Assembly: GCA_963920765.1 (NCBI GenBank)
Contig: OY987248.1
Location: forward strand, 5,490,539 to 5,554,538
Direction of reading: 5' to 3'
DNA length: 64,000 nt
Source of the DNA: Ulota crispa
Lineage: Eukaryota; Streptophyta; Bryopsida; Orthotrichales; Orthotrichaceae
Both the position numbers and the translations under genes were made by a program. Position 1 is the first letter of the stretch, and each line of letters opens with the position of its first letter. Of this stretch, positions 23,463-35,148 are shown piece by piece. The notes under the pieces were generated by a model. That model ran no database searches and was not told the DNA's origin. It saw only the letters and a program-made list of their open reading frames with translations.

Positions 23463-23718
23463 CGTTATTCGTTAAATTGGGGCAAAGCTTACATTTTGGG
23501 ACTTTTTGAAGGTTTCAGGAGGCCTCTTGAAATGAAGCTCAACGTTTTTTTTGGTACACGTGTCTTCACTTGAGAGGAGGAATTTGCGAGAGAAAAAATC
23601 TTAGTAGCTCAAATTAAACTTAATACGATTGAATTTGGTTTAAGGTGACTTTTTGGGTTTAAGGTGGAGTACAAAATGGTACCTCCGTTTGTCCCAATTT
23701 AACAAATAACGCGTTGCC
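23463..23718. repeat. Foldback-type repeat unit, copy B
   Basis: The left boundary TGCGTTATTCGTTAAATTGG pairs with the right boundary CCAATTTAACAAATAACGCG. The interior shares GGAGTACAAAATGGTACCTCC and GGGACTTTTTGAAGGTTT with the reverse complement of copy A (5838-6105). It splits the GC-richer patches at 23230-23460 and 23720-24150, which may once have been continuous. Confidence 0.6.
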
Positions 23719-24522
23719 TGCACGATGGAGTCAATGAAACACTTACTATGAGACTGTCCTTTCACATAGGAGGTATGAAGACGGTACAATCTAGTAGCAA
23801 GAGGAAGCATGGCTCCGAAGGTGTCCTATCTTGAATTGGCCATGTTAAGAGATCACAAGGTATGATGCTCAGGCCCTATGGCCAAGTATATTTACAAATT
23901 CCAACCATGGGACATCTTGAGGATCTGTCTATTGTGGCAAATTTGGATTGCAAGGTGCAATATGAAGTTTTCTCAAGTACAACACGGGGCAAAACATGTG
24001 TTAGGATTAGCATGGATCTCGACCCTACATGTGGGCAAGGCAATCTAGCAGACGATCTATGAGAATACTAGCAGTCTAGAGAAGCTTGCTATGTTAGAAC
24101 AAGCTTTTGCACAGGAATGGTCGCCCAAATTGTGTCTTACAGGTGCAAGAGTGTACAATTACACACCTCCCTTATTGTCCAAACACTTTTATTTCTAATG
24201 AAACCGCCTTTGGCGGGTCCAGGGGCACATCCCCACAAAGCCAAAAGGTATTTCAAGAAAGTGTAACAAAAACACTTTAGAGTTTGATGTGTGAACAAGA
24301 ATTATAGATTTTGGCATTTAGATTACACTTGTATTGTTGGATATTTGGATCTAAATTTTTTTATACACATTATTATAAACTTCAAAACACAACAAAAATA
24401 AATAAACTCTAAGTTTGATAACAAACAAAGTATTAATACTCTTTGGAGTGGCACTAATTGAAGTGGACTTGAATTGTGACAATCTTGTTGCTGTCATTTT
24501 TTTAGGGATTTTTTTTAATACT
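23719..24522. other. Unrecognised sequence, possible old exon at 23862-24062
   Basis: A 66-codon plus-strand ORF (23862-24062) reads smoothly with mixed residues, including YLQIPTMGHLEDLSIVANLD, and is in GC-richer DNA. It could be a fragment of a degenerate gene or retroelement. No domain is recognised and no splice sites are supported. The remainder is featureless. Confidence 0.25.
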
Positions 24523-25469
24523 TTAACCCCTAAAGGACCACGGCCTTTTTTCTGTGACTTTCAGTGAAAACTGCCACTTTTGGGGGAGTGAGTAGAATAG
24601 AAAAATCAACTTTTTTTTGGAAAATCCAACCATAGGATCTTGGCCTAGACTATGGGAGGTACTTCTTGGGAAAAAATCAACCCAATCCAAATGTTGAGGA
24701 GTGAGACATTTACATCCAAAGTGAAGAAAAAAGTTTTTTTCTTTACTGCTTGAAATTTTCAAAAGCATTTGACCATTGATATGTCAAAAAAATGACTCTA
24801 TGCAAAGTTAAGGATTTTTTTTTCATGTCCAAAACCAAGTTAGGTATGTGTGGGAGAATTTTCAAATAAATTGGACTTGTGAATCATACTTTGTAAAATC
24901 CTACAATGTCGGAAGGTTTATAATTTTACAAATACACTAGGCAAAATTGGAGGATTTATGTAAAATTTAGAAATCTGAATTACTCTGATCTAAATGGTGA
25001 AAACCAAGGAATCTTAGTCTACTACAACTTGGCAAAAAAAGTAAATAAACAAATAAACAAAGATCTCAAAAAAGTAAAGCAACAAGTTTTACAAGGGAGA
25101 AAAGGAATGGAGGTTTGGGAGTCCCATACCTACCCGCAAACTAAAAAAATTCATAACTTTCATCTCATCTATCAAAATTGAACGATTCAAAGCTTCCCAC
25201 ATATATAAAAATCTAAAGAACTAATTTTCAAAATTTTATTTTTAAAAAATACATTTTTTTTAGTGCCTGATTCTCCCTTGTTTTTCAATTATTCATGCAT
25301 AACTTCTTCAATAAATGTCAAAATGGAAAAATAAATAAATGCCCAAGTAGGTCTTTGAATCCCCCATGTTCATTAAAAGTGTCAAAAATTACAAAAAGTA
25401 GTTTAGCTGTAGATACATGCCCAAAATCCCATTTGTCCCCCAAAAGGACAATGGTCCTTTAGGGGTTAA
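24523..25469 (+). mobile_element. TTAA element 12 (L to R)
   Basis: L-type left end TTAACCCCTAAAGGACCACG with GTGAAAACTGCCACTTTTGG inside. The R-type right end has TGTCCCCCAAAAGGACA, then ATGGTCCTTTAGGGGTTAA. 947 bp. The shared core CATCTCATCTATCAAAATTG (near 25162) is present in plus orientation. Confidence 0.85.
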
Positions 25470-26547
25470 CCTTCTAGCTTTTCTTTTTTAAGACACTTCA
25501 AATTGAAAGCCAACTCAACTTTTTTTATCCATGTTTAATTCTCACGGTTCTACTAAAGTGCACATTCTAGCAATATTAGATCAAGATGCTATATACTACA
25601 ATTACATAATCCAGGTACTTCTACGCAAAAATTAATGTCATTGATTTGCTTTTTGGTTGTGAATGAAACTCCAAAACCATCCATCCACTTTCAATGGATT
25701 GCCGGTGCATATGGGGTTAATACCCTGATCTCAATGTACAACTGACGCCTTTAGTTTTTTTTAGATAGGGCTGTGCATATTTAGGAACCGTTCACCACAT
25801 TTCCTAACAGGCAATCATACAGAATTACAGATGGGGTTGATTTTGTGCAATTTTTTGCTCAAAGGCAACACAAGTTTTGTTTGAGAAAATATTTGGCCAT
25901 ACATTCTTCCTTTACTTTCAGAGGATGGAACCACTTAAGTGCTCCCTCCAAGCCCTTCAGATGGTATAGACGAATGTGAACAATTTTTAACAAGGAAATG
26001 AGTTTTCATCCATACTTCTACACATGGCATCCATCTCTATGGATGTAAATAGCCTCGTCACTCGAGCAAGGATTGTTTTTTTTGTACTACCAAATTTAAA
26101 GGAAGAAAAGGAGAAAACGCCTGATCCATGCATCCACGTGTGTCATTCCATGTAACTTTAGATTAATTTGAGGAGTAAACCTGATTTGCATGTTTTGTAT
26201 AAATAAAGTAACTTTTGTAAGACTTGCAATACAAGAAATGACAGGGCAACGTGTGCCAAGGTAAAGTTACCCCAACTTTGGTGGAATAGATAGGATCGAT
26301 AGTGTCACGAGGCAAAACGCCCATGCAAGTGGGTGCATTTTCAAGTGTAATTTAGAAACGTGATAAAGCAATATTTGTAAAAAAATATGGACAGAAAAAG
26401 CCTGAAAAAAAGTGTGTTACATAAGTTATTTCAATTATTGCTTTCTGCACTAATCCAAGAAATAAGTGAAGCACACTAATGAAGTATCTTGGATTTTAGA
26501 GCAATTGAGGTGAATTTATTATACGATGGGTTGTAGTATTCTACTTT
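25470..26547. other. Intergenic DNA, nothing recognised
   Basis: No bounded repeat, tandem array or convincing ORF. Confidence 0.4.
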
Positions 26548-26687
26548 TTAACTCTTGAACGGCACGAACGTCCTCTGTAGCTGTATGTATTAATTGGTTG
26601 AAACGCAATGTTCGCATTGGGTTATTATTGTATTTGCTTGTTGATACGGTCTTGTAGCCTACATCTTGAGGGCTGTTCAGGGGTTAA
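26548..26687. mobile_element. TTAA element 13 (140-bp MITE)
   Basis: Starts TTAACTCTTGAACGGC; the right end, reverse-complemented, starts TTAACCCCTGAACAGC. The smallest TTAA element in the window. It contains the short hairpin GCAATGTTCGCATTG (about 26605-26619). Confidence 0.7.
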
Positions 26688-26906
26688 ACAATCAAGTATC
26701 CCTTTCTAACTAGTACAATACGAGATATTTTTCTTGTATTTGGAGTGCATCCACACCTTTATTACATTTGAGATCAACAAAGAAGTTAGAACATAGATCA
26801 ATACTATTCTAGTGAGATAGTCAAGATCCCAAATTAAAACTTTTTGTTGGTAGCAAATGCCAGTTATATAGCAGCGTACATACTATGTATTATGGTAGCT
26901 CGGTCC

Positions 26907-27654
26907 TTAACCCCTTAAGGCCCGGGCATCGTATTTTGAGATGTCTAGTGAATTTCAGCAGGTCACAATAAATGGGTTTTGCATTTGTTTTTTATTTTAT
27001 TTTCACACATGAAGTATCCAAGGAGTAGCTTTAAGGCCCAAAAAATTTCATAACTTTTGACTACATGGTTCAAAAGTTATTGCATGATTTGTCGTTTTCT
27101 TTGCTCGTTAGGGCAGCCTAGGCAGCTCAAAGAACTTCTTTAAAATTTACTTTTCAAGTTTTGTTTTTTTGTTTTAAATTGATTCTTTAGACCTACATAT
27201 AGGTGGGAAGCTTTGAATCATTCAATTTCCATTAATGAGATGAAAGTTATGAGAAGTTTTGGTTTGCAAGTAGGTTGACTCCACACCTACCTGGACACTA
27301 AAACTTCTCATAACTTTCATCTCATTAATGGAAATTGAATGATTCAAAGCTTCCCACCTATATGTAGGTCTAAAGAATCAATTTTAAAACAAAAAAACAA
27401 AACTTGAAAAGTAAATTTTAAAGAAGTTCTTTGAGCTGCCTGGGTTGCCATAACGAGCAAAGAAAACGACAAATCATGCAATAACTTTTGAACCATGTAG
27501 TCAAAAGTTATGAAATTTTTTGGGCCTTAAAGCTACTCCTTGGATACTTCATGTGTGAAAATAAAATAAAAAACAAATGCAAAACCCATTTATTGTGACC
27601 TGCTGAAATTCACCAGACACCTCAAAATACAATGCCTGGGCCTTGAGGGGTTAA
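26907..27654. mobile_element. TTAA element 14: near-perfect full-length foldback
   Basis: 748 bp with ends TTAACCCCTTAAGGCCCGGG and (reverse-complemented) TTAACCCCTCAAGGCCCAGG. The arms are mirror images about 27280, with stem GTAGG (27270-27274) / CCTAC (27286-27290) and a loop of about 11 nt. Bases 26948-27110 match the opposite arm without a mismatch. The equal arm lengths and high identity make it the youngest-looking foldback here. It carries two copies of the core module CATCTCATTAATGGAAATTG in opposite orientation. A transcript would form a hairpin of about 370 bp. Confidence 0.92.
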
Positions 27655-28421
27655 GGGTTAAATACTTTCTCAATTGTGTGAATCAAATAGTTAAATTGTG
27701 AGGGGTTCTGCAAGCTCTTATCTGAACTCGAGAGTGTGCAAAGAATGCCATGTTATTGAGGGTGTGCCACAAGTCTCTCTAGTTAAGATTTGGAGAAAGT
27801 TTGTGGCTAGAATCCTAAGGTAGGCGCACCCATAAGTGTGGAAATAAGGGTATTGGAGTAGGTAAAACAACTAACTAACTTTGAAAAAAATATTGTAAGT
27901 TAGGAAGTGGAAATCAAAAATATTGGCATCAATTTCAAGGTTCCAACTACAAGCATTTGTTCACGATTTTTCAAGTCCAGAATCACTGAAATTGTAAGAA
28001 CCATGTGTAAGAGATGCTAAAAACAAGGCTTGTTGGTTCTTAAATAGTGACATGGGTACTCAAAACCATCATGCTGTCACTCTCAACCATCATTTCATCA
28101 CCCATAACCATCACTCCGTCACCCACAACCATTTGTTTGTTTTATTAATTAGCCCTTGCCATTGTCAAGTGACGCCCATGGGGACACAATGCTTATGGAT
28201 GGTGCTACCTTACTTTGAAGAGCAAGGATAAAGAGCAAGTCACATCTTAACATCAATCGGACAAAATGCACCCAAATTAGTGTGAAGGGTCATTGTGCTA
28301 TTCAAAAGTCTTGCATACATTTATGTTTGTGTAATACAATAGGTAAACAATGAGTATACCCAAAAGATGTTCTAAAAAAATAGGTCATGAAATTGTCTTA
28401 AATTTAGATTTCAAAATACTA
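27655..28421. other. Intergenic DNA with a short CCATCA repeat
   Basis: At about 28055-28130 there are three to four imperfect copies of a 21-23 bp unit containing AACCATCA...TCACCCA. The rest holds nothing I recognise. Confidence 0.5.
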
Positions 28422-29348
28422 TTAATCCCTAAAGGACCAATTTTTGTTTGAGGGACAAATGGGATTTTGAGCAAGTACCTATGGCCTTAATTTTTGTCTT
28501 GACTTTTTGAAACGTTTTCTTGAAGAAAGAAAAACACATCAACTTTTGAGACATATCAATTTTATTCCAATCCATGCCCGGGAGCAAAAGTTATGCCCAA
28601 ATAAGCACAAATTTGGGGACAATATGCAGCAATTTTTTTTACAAAGACTTTTTTTAAATTTTTTTATTTTATCTCATAGATTATAGTTTTATCTACATCT
28701 AAAGCTTTGATTCATTCCATTTGGACTAGTTGTGAGAAAGTTATGGACAATCTTGTTTTTTGGGCAGTTGAAGCATCTTTTTGAAAAAATAACTTATAGA
28801 CTTCATTTTTGAAAGCAAGTTTAACATTTTTTTGAAAACAAATTGTTGGAAAGGGTGAAATTTGCTTTCTAGAACAATCTCACCATTGGGATTATTGCAT
28901 TTTCACTCCATTGCATGGTCATTAATAATTTAAGTTTTTGTTCAATCTCATACCTTCTTCACCTAATGTTTTTTTTTTAAGAATGAAAATTAAATATTTT
29001 TTGTTTTGGCGTTTTTCCAAAGATTCTCAACTCAATTTCCCACCATAAAGTTTTAAACCTTCAAATTTAGTGGTGCAAAAGTTTTAAGTTAAAAAAGTTC
29101 AAAGCCAAGCAATCTAGTCATGCAAGGTGCAAAAACATTTTTTTTTACACTTTAAACATAAATATCTTGCAATCTTTGTTGTCAAATATTTTGAATTTTT
29201 TTTTCCCATTTTTATTCAAGTCTAGTACAAGGTCCTACGGTTAGATATGCAAAAAGACCAATTTTCAAAAAAATTTACTCTTTGCCACAGAAATGACAAT
29301 TTTGAGTGTCTTTTGACAAAATAAAGGCCACGTTCATGTAGGGGTTAA
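28422..29348 (-). mobile_element. TTAA element 15 (R to L)
   Basis: The left end TTAATCCCTAAAGGACCAAT is R-type with a decayed palindrome. The right end, reverse-complemented, starts TTAACCCCTACATGAACGTG. 927 bp. Direct homologue of element 27 and inverted homologue of element 9; all three contain GGAGCAAAAGTTATGCCCAA or its complement. Confidence 0.82.
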
Positions 29349-29471
29349 ACTATAATGTAAAGCAGAAAGGATTTCGACAAGAATTTAAAGTGGTAAATTT
29401 GAAATTTTGGAAAATATTGATTCTTTGTCTTACTTGTCTAGGATATGGTGGAGTTGTTCTTCACTTAATCC

Positions 29472-31146
29472 TCAACCCCTAAAGGACCAACTGTCCTCTT
29501 GGGGGATAGGTGGTACTTTGGGCATGTACCTTCAGATTTTGTAGTTTAGTTTATTTTTTGAAACTTTTAATGAAGGTGGGGAATTGAGAGACCTACGTGG
29601 CAATCCAAATTTTTCTTCATTATGACATTTGGTGAAGAAGTTATGCAACTATTTTTGAAAAAAGGTGGAGATAGGGCAGCACGGGCAGGAGCTCTTCTTT
29701 GTATTGGAGAGTTGACTAGCAGAAGGGGCAGCCTTTAGGGGCACTCGAAAAAGTAAAATGGGCAGCAGTTCAAGGGGTTCATGTCAGACCCTTGCCTGAC
29801 ATGGCATGTTAGGTCTTGCATGTGGGGGATCCAATTTCTCTTTAGCTAGCCACATGGTTAACTGGGAACAGTTGTTACAGGTGGGAGTAGGGAGAGCATT
29901 GGGAGTGGTTGAGGAATAAGTTAGCCCTTGAAATCACACAACTGGTAGTGGGAAGGAGCAGGCTAGTGGGACCACAAGCAAGGGGTGGGAGCAGGGTTTT
30001 TTTTTTCGATTTTTGACTAGCAGCTTCTCAAGCCATATGGCAAATTTTAGTGGTGCAAATATGGCTGCATAAGATTTTTTAAAGTGCAAAATTAGATTGC
30101 AAGTGTTTACACTTTGAACTTGTTGAAAGTGATCATTTTTTTCTAAAATCAAAAATCGGTATTGCAAGCATGAATTTTTTGAAAACATGGGTAACAAAAC
30201 CCACAACTTTATAACAAATGAGACATTGTCTCAAAGAAATTTAAGGGCGGCTTGATTTTCAAATAATACAACTCCACGCAATGTGAATATCACTATGTTT
30301 TTTTTGCCTAAGTTCCTAATTGACTGGTTACAAACAACAACATATTCTTTTTTCTAATGCATAATAGGCATCTAGATTTAGAACATTGAACAACATTTGG
30401 CACCAAGACGCTATTTTTTCTTCAATATTTTGTATAGGCTTGAAGCTTAAATTAAATTTTTGTAGCTTTTTGGCTTTTTAAAACCTAAAAAAATTACCTT
30501 GGGCGAGAGGATGGGGGTTTGGGAGAACCCGTGCTATGGGTCTATTCCCATTAGCCCCCTTCATAAATGATTTTTAAAAATCTTTTGAGCAATTTTAAAG
30601 TGTATTACTATTATTATTATTATTATTATTTTTTCCAAGTTGTAACAAACTAACATTTCAATGTTTTTACCGTTTCGATCAATGTAATTTGAATTTTTAA
30701 ATCCTACATAAAGTTTCCAATTTTGCCTAGAATATTTGCAATTTTCATTACCTCCTAGCGTTGCAGGATTTTTTGAAGTATGTTGTACACCTCCAATTGA
30801 TCTGAAAATTCTCCCACATGTACCTGATTTGGTGTTTTACATGGGAAAAATAAACCTCACATTTCCATGGAGTAATTTTTTTGCTATAGGAGCGGTCGAA
30901 GGCTTCTGAAAATTTTGGGCAGTAGTGAAAAAGCTTTTTGTTTTCATTTCACATGTGAATATCTCACTCCTCTCAATATGAAATGACCTAATTTTTTTCC
31001 CACAAGTAAATCTAGTAGTCTAGAGCAAGATCTTACCATTGGATTTTTAAAAAATAAGATTTTTAAAATCTTTCTACTCATTCCCCCGAAAGTGACAGTT
31101 TTCAATGATTTTCACAAAAAAAAAGGCTTGGTCCTTTGGGGGTTAA
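29472..31146 (-). mobile_element. TTAA element 16 (R to L, enlarged)
   Basis: The left end TCAACCCCTAAAGGACCAAC has lost the first TTAA base pattern. The right end CTTGGTCCTTTGGGGGTTAA is L-type. At 1675 bp it is about 700 bp longer than its relatives. The extra part, about 29670-30480, is partly GC-rich (around 29660-29990) and may be an unrecognised insertion. An (ATT)n run lies at about 30607-30631. The segment at 30880-30910 preserves the uninterrupted site used by the mariner-like element in element 17. Confidence 0.75.
30607..30631. repeat. ATT microsatellite
   Basis: About seven uninterrupted ATT/TTA units inside element 16, followed by a T run. Confidence 0.85.
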
Positions 31147-32168
31147 GCTCCCTAGTGACAAGATCTTATTGTTGCGGCCCACAACTTTATCTCACTTTTT
31201 CTCTCAATTTATACAATGAAAACAGTCATGGCTGGTGCTCATTAGTAGAGAAGGTAGTCTTTTTTCAAATCCTACGGTCACTCTTTCTAGATGTAAATTT
31301 CCAAGCTGTAGTGGTCATTAAACCCCCATTTTCTCTTAAATCCTAAAATAACTCTTGGCAAGATAATGCAAAATACTATTATCTGATGTCAGCAATCTGG
31401 AAACTTGGGATATGCGATATTTGCATAAAAGGGAGCTCCACTTTTCTTGAAAACAAAAATGAAATCCAGTTTTACAAGGAACCATTTTTTTTTTGCATGC
31501 TTTCTGTTGGTGCACTTTGTTGCTTGGTCAATTACCGAGATACCTAAACCGTGCGAATGAAACTTGGAGGTCCACAAAGCAAAAGCAAAACAATAAGAAA
31601 CAATTTACTTTACTTCCCATGTCCCAATTTCAACTACAAGAGTTCCAATTCATATCCCAAGTCGATTGTATATGGTGGTAGGGAAAGAAAAACAAAGTAG
31701 CGCAAAGGATTGATGGGACTTGGGACTTGACTCTTGACATAGATTTTTGTTTTATATAATATCTCCACCAAGTCTGTTAGTTTGCATTCAGAGCTTCGCC
31801 TTGGCGGGGTGCAAGAGACAACTAGCCTCCACCCAACGTTGGCAATGCTAAGTCGGAGGGGCAACCAACAAAGTTTGCTAGTTTAGCCCCACCAAGTCCT
31901 TCCCAGATGGCGGTTTGGGAGGGGAAATGTTGGCCATACTGACGAACATGATTCCGACATGTGTTGCATTGAGAGGAGTGCAAAAATTGAGTTTAGCTTG
32001 AGTTCATAGAAGATGAGTAGGCCAGTGGCCCAATCTCCGGCCCGGGTGGGCTTTGAGAGCCTTCCCATTGCTCTTATCTGCCTTCCACCTCACAACCTGC
32101 TTGGCTACAAAGCCTGACCTAGTAGTTGGGGTGGAGATGCTATGGTATTGTGCTCTAAAAGTGACACA
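31147..32168. other. Intergenic DNA with GC-richer patch
   Basis: 31147-31740 is featureless. From about 31780 to 32130 GC content rises; GTGGAGATGCT (near 32130) resembles a Harbinger-type right terminus, but I find no matching left end. ORFs of 60-76 codons on the minus strand have no recognised domain. Confidence 0.35.
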
Positions 32169-33961
32169 TTAACCCCTAAAGGACCAAGCCCTTTTTTCTA
32201 TGAAAATCATTGAAAATTGCCACTTTTGGGGGAATGAGTAAAAAGGTAGCAGTTTTTTTTTTTTGAAAATCCAATCATAAGCCCTAGACTATGGGAGGTA
32301 CTTGTGGGAAAATTTTCAACTCATTCTAGAAATAGAGGAGTGAGATATTGACATTTGAAGTGGAAAAAAAAAAGTTTTGTCCCTATTGCCCAAAATTTTA
32401 GAAGCCTTTGACGGTTCCTACAGTGACTCCCAAAATTATCTCAATGTTTGCTTAGATCCCAAGTTTTTTTCAAATTATTTTCAATATCTCTACTATATAT
32501 AAGTGGCATTTTATCCTCAGATTTTTTGTGTGTGATCCTTATGCAATCACGATCAAGCATACCAAATTTCAGCTACTAAAACCAAAATCCTATTTCTGGT
32601 AAATTGTTTTGTGCCAAAATCAAGAAAGTTGATTAAAAGAAATTGGTGATGAATTTTTGAGATTTGATTTCATGGGTATGTTGAAGACATCCATACGCAC
32701 ATCTTTGCTTCAATCAAATATGTCAAAAAAATCCAAATAAAATCTAAAAACATTTAATTTTAGATCAAATTTAGTAAAACTTATAATTCTTCATGGAATC
32801 TATTTTTTGGCATAATAACTCATATGCTATGACTAAGTTTGTACCTCTAAACATGATGATATGTGGTTTTTGCCAAAAAATTTGATTCCATGAAGAATTA
32901 TCAATTTTACTAAATTTGGTTTGAAGTTAAAATATTTTTAGAATATTTTTAGGTTTCTTTTGGAAATATTTGATTGAAGCAAAGATGTGCATATGGATGT
33001 CTCCAATATACCCATGAAATCAAATCTCAAAAATTCATCACCAATGTTTTTCAATCAACTTTCTTGATTTTGACACAAAACAATTTACCAGAAATAGGAT
33101 TTTGGTTTTTAGTAGCTAAAATTTGGTATGCTTGATCATGATTGCATGAGGATCACACACAAAAAATCCAAGGATAAAATGCCACTTATATATAATGGAG
33201 ATATTGAAAAAAACCTTGGCATCTAAGCAAACATTGAGATAAATTTGGGAGTCACTGTATATCAAAAAAATTGCTTTATGCAAAGTTGAGGTTTATTTTT
33301 TCCATTTAGAAGACCAAGTTAGGTATGTGTGGGAGAATTTTCAAATGAATTGGAGGTGTGGATCATACTTTGTAAAATCTTGCAATACCATAAGACCATG
33401 AAATTTCCATATATGCTAGGCAAAATTGGAAAATTTATGTAAAATTGAGAAATCTGAATTACTTTGATCCAAATGGCGAAAACCAAGGAATCTTCGTCTG
33501 CTACAACTTGGAAAAAAAAAGTTAAAAAAAAAAAAGAACACAAAGACCTCAAAAAAGGAAAGCAAAAAAATTTACAAGAGGCAAAAAGAATGGAGGTTTG
33601 GGAGTCCCATACCTACCCACAAACTAAAATTTCTCATAACTTTCATTTCATCAATCAAAATTGAATGATTCAAAGCTTTCCAAATTTGTATAAATCCAAG
33701 GAACCAATTTCAGATTATTATTTTTTTAAATGCAATTTTTATTTTCATTTTTTGGATGCTCGCCCTTGCCCTTTTTCAGAAATTCATGCATAACTTCTTC
33801 AAAAAATGTTGGAATGAAGAAACATTTAAATGCCCACGTAAATCTTTGAATTCCCCACCTTCAATAAAAGTTTCAAAAAATCACAAAAAGTAGATTAGTT
33901 GTAGGTACATGCCCGAAATCCATGTGTCCCTAGAGGGGACAATTGGTCCTATAGGGGTTAA
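32169..33961 (+). mobile_element. TTAA element 17 (L to R), host of a mariner-like foldback
   Basis: L-type left end TTAACCCCTAAAGGACCAAG; the R-type right end has TGTCCCTAGAGGGGACA followed by a decayed terminus ending ATAGGGGTTAA. The span is 1793 bp. Without the 837-bp foldback at 32421-33257 and its TA copy it is about 954 bp, matching elements 12 and 28. It carries the core module near 33640-33710 in plus orientation. Confidence 0.85.
32421..33257. mobile_element. Tc1/mariner-like foldback element with TA duplication
   Basis: Starts CAGTGACTCCCAAAATTATC; the right end, reverse-complemented, starts CAGTGACTCCCAAATTTATC. TA flanks both sides (32419-32420, 33258-33259). The arms pair over nearly their whole length, with a loop of about 60 nt around 32811-32870. 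CAGT ends plus a TA target fit the Tc1/mariner superfamily. There is no transposase ORF. Element 16 and element 24 show the same host sequence with a single TA and no insert. Confidence 0.88.
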
Positions 33962-34326
33962 GAGTTGATTTGCCTCTTCATGGGCTTTCTAAGGTAGGAA
34001 GATTTTTGTGTAATTTTCATACAAAGAGAAATGGATGCCAAATGTATCAAAAAAAATTATATTTTTTGAAGCACTATTAAATTGTTGATGGATCTTTGAT
34101 TTTTTCTATAACAAGCACCTATTTGTGACTATATGTCTTTCATAAACCGTCCCCCTACAACTTATAAAAAGATGAGGTAGAACCAAGAAATATAATTGAC
34201 TCTGGCAATAGAATAGACTTTTTTTTCTATGGTTTAAAGGGGTCATTCAAGAACCACTTCATATCCATTCTTGAGCTACCTATGAGATGTTTTATGTGAG
34301 AGGGTTGCAATTCAAACACACCAACC

Positions 34327-34875
34327 TTAACCCCTAAACGCCTAATTGATCATTTTCTGGTCGCTACCCTTTTTTCTGGGCTGCCCAAGATGAAAAAAAA
34401 CATTTTTTGAAAAAATAAAAAATACCTTCGTACAGGAAAGCAAGTCTACTTTCCAACCCAATTTGAATTATGTCAATCCAAATTAAACTCCACCAAGGAG
34501 AATTTTTCAAAAACAAACACCTCAATATTTGCTAGTGTTACAAAATTTACTTTTTTGGGAAACTAACGATGTTCTTTTCTTCAAAAATAAAACATTTTTT
34601 ATTTTTAGAATATAATGTTAGATTTTAACCAATCTTACCAAATTTTGTACTCCATGAATAAACTTTGTAATTTTGATGAATAATAAATGATAAATGCTTC
34701 TAAATTCATTAAATAAGTATCCAAAACTTTTTTTGAATGTTTGATCACATGGGCAATTATCAAACATCATGATTCTTGTTTTCTTTTTAGAAGCAACCCT
34801 CATCAAAGTTAGAAAAGTATCATTTTATAATGCATATATGTTTTGCACTTACCCCCCTGGGCGTTTAGGGGTTAA
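34327..34875. mobile_element. TTAA element 18 (549 bp)
   Basis: Starts TTAACCCCTAAACGCCTAAT and ends GGGCGTTTAGGGGTTAA. The interior is unlike the other families. It lies only 26 bp from the next TTAA element. Confidence 0.82.
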
Positions 34876-34901
34876 ATTCAACTTTTGGAGCAAAGGCCCA
34901 C

Positions 34902-35148
34902 TTAACCCTTGAGCGCCCTAGCTACCACTATGTGATTGCTTAGTTTTGAAAAATGTTCATGTTTGACTCTTATCCTCTTTTTAATGGTAAAGTCAAAGGA
35001 CTTGTACTTTTTCATGTAGCTCCAAGCATGTGTCTACTACCACTTTAAAAAATCCAAGCTATTTGGCTCTACTTAAGTAATACTTTATTGGACTAAGTAC
35101 ACAAGGATATGGATTTGAATGAATATGGCCTGGGTGCTCAGGGGTTAA
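34902..35148. mobile_element. TTAA element 19 (247-bp MITE, copy 1)
   Basis: Starts TTAACCCTTGAGCGCCCTAG and ends GGTGCTCAGGGGTTAA. It is exactly as long as the copy at 58927-59173, and they match along the whole length (for example TGGTAAAGTCAAAGGACTTG). Its GAGCGCCC end links it to element 6. Confidence 0.9.

Noticed and set aside
26907..27654. CRISPR-like or rho-type structure
   Set aside because: It is a single long inverted repeat with transposon ends in a eukaryotic genome; there are no regularly spaced direct repeats.
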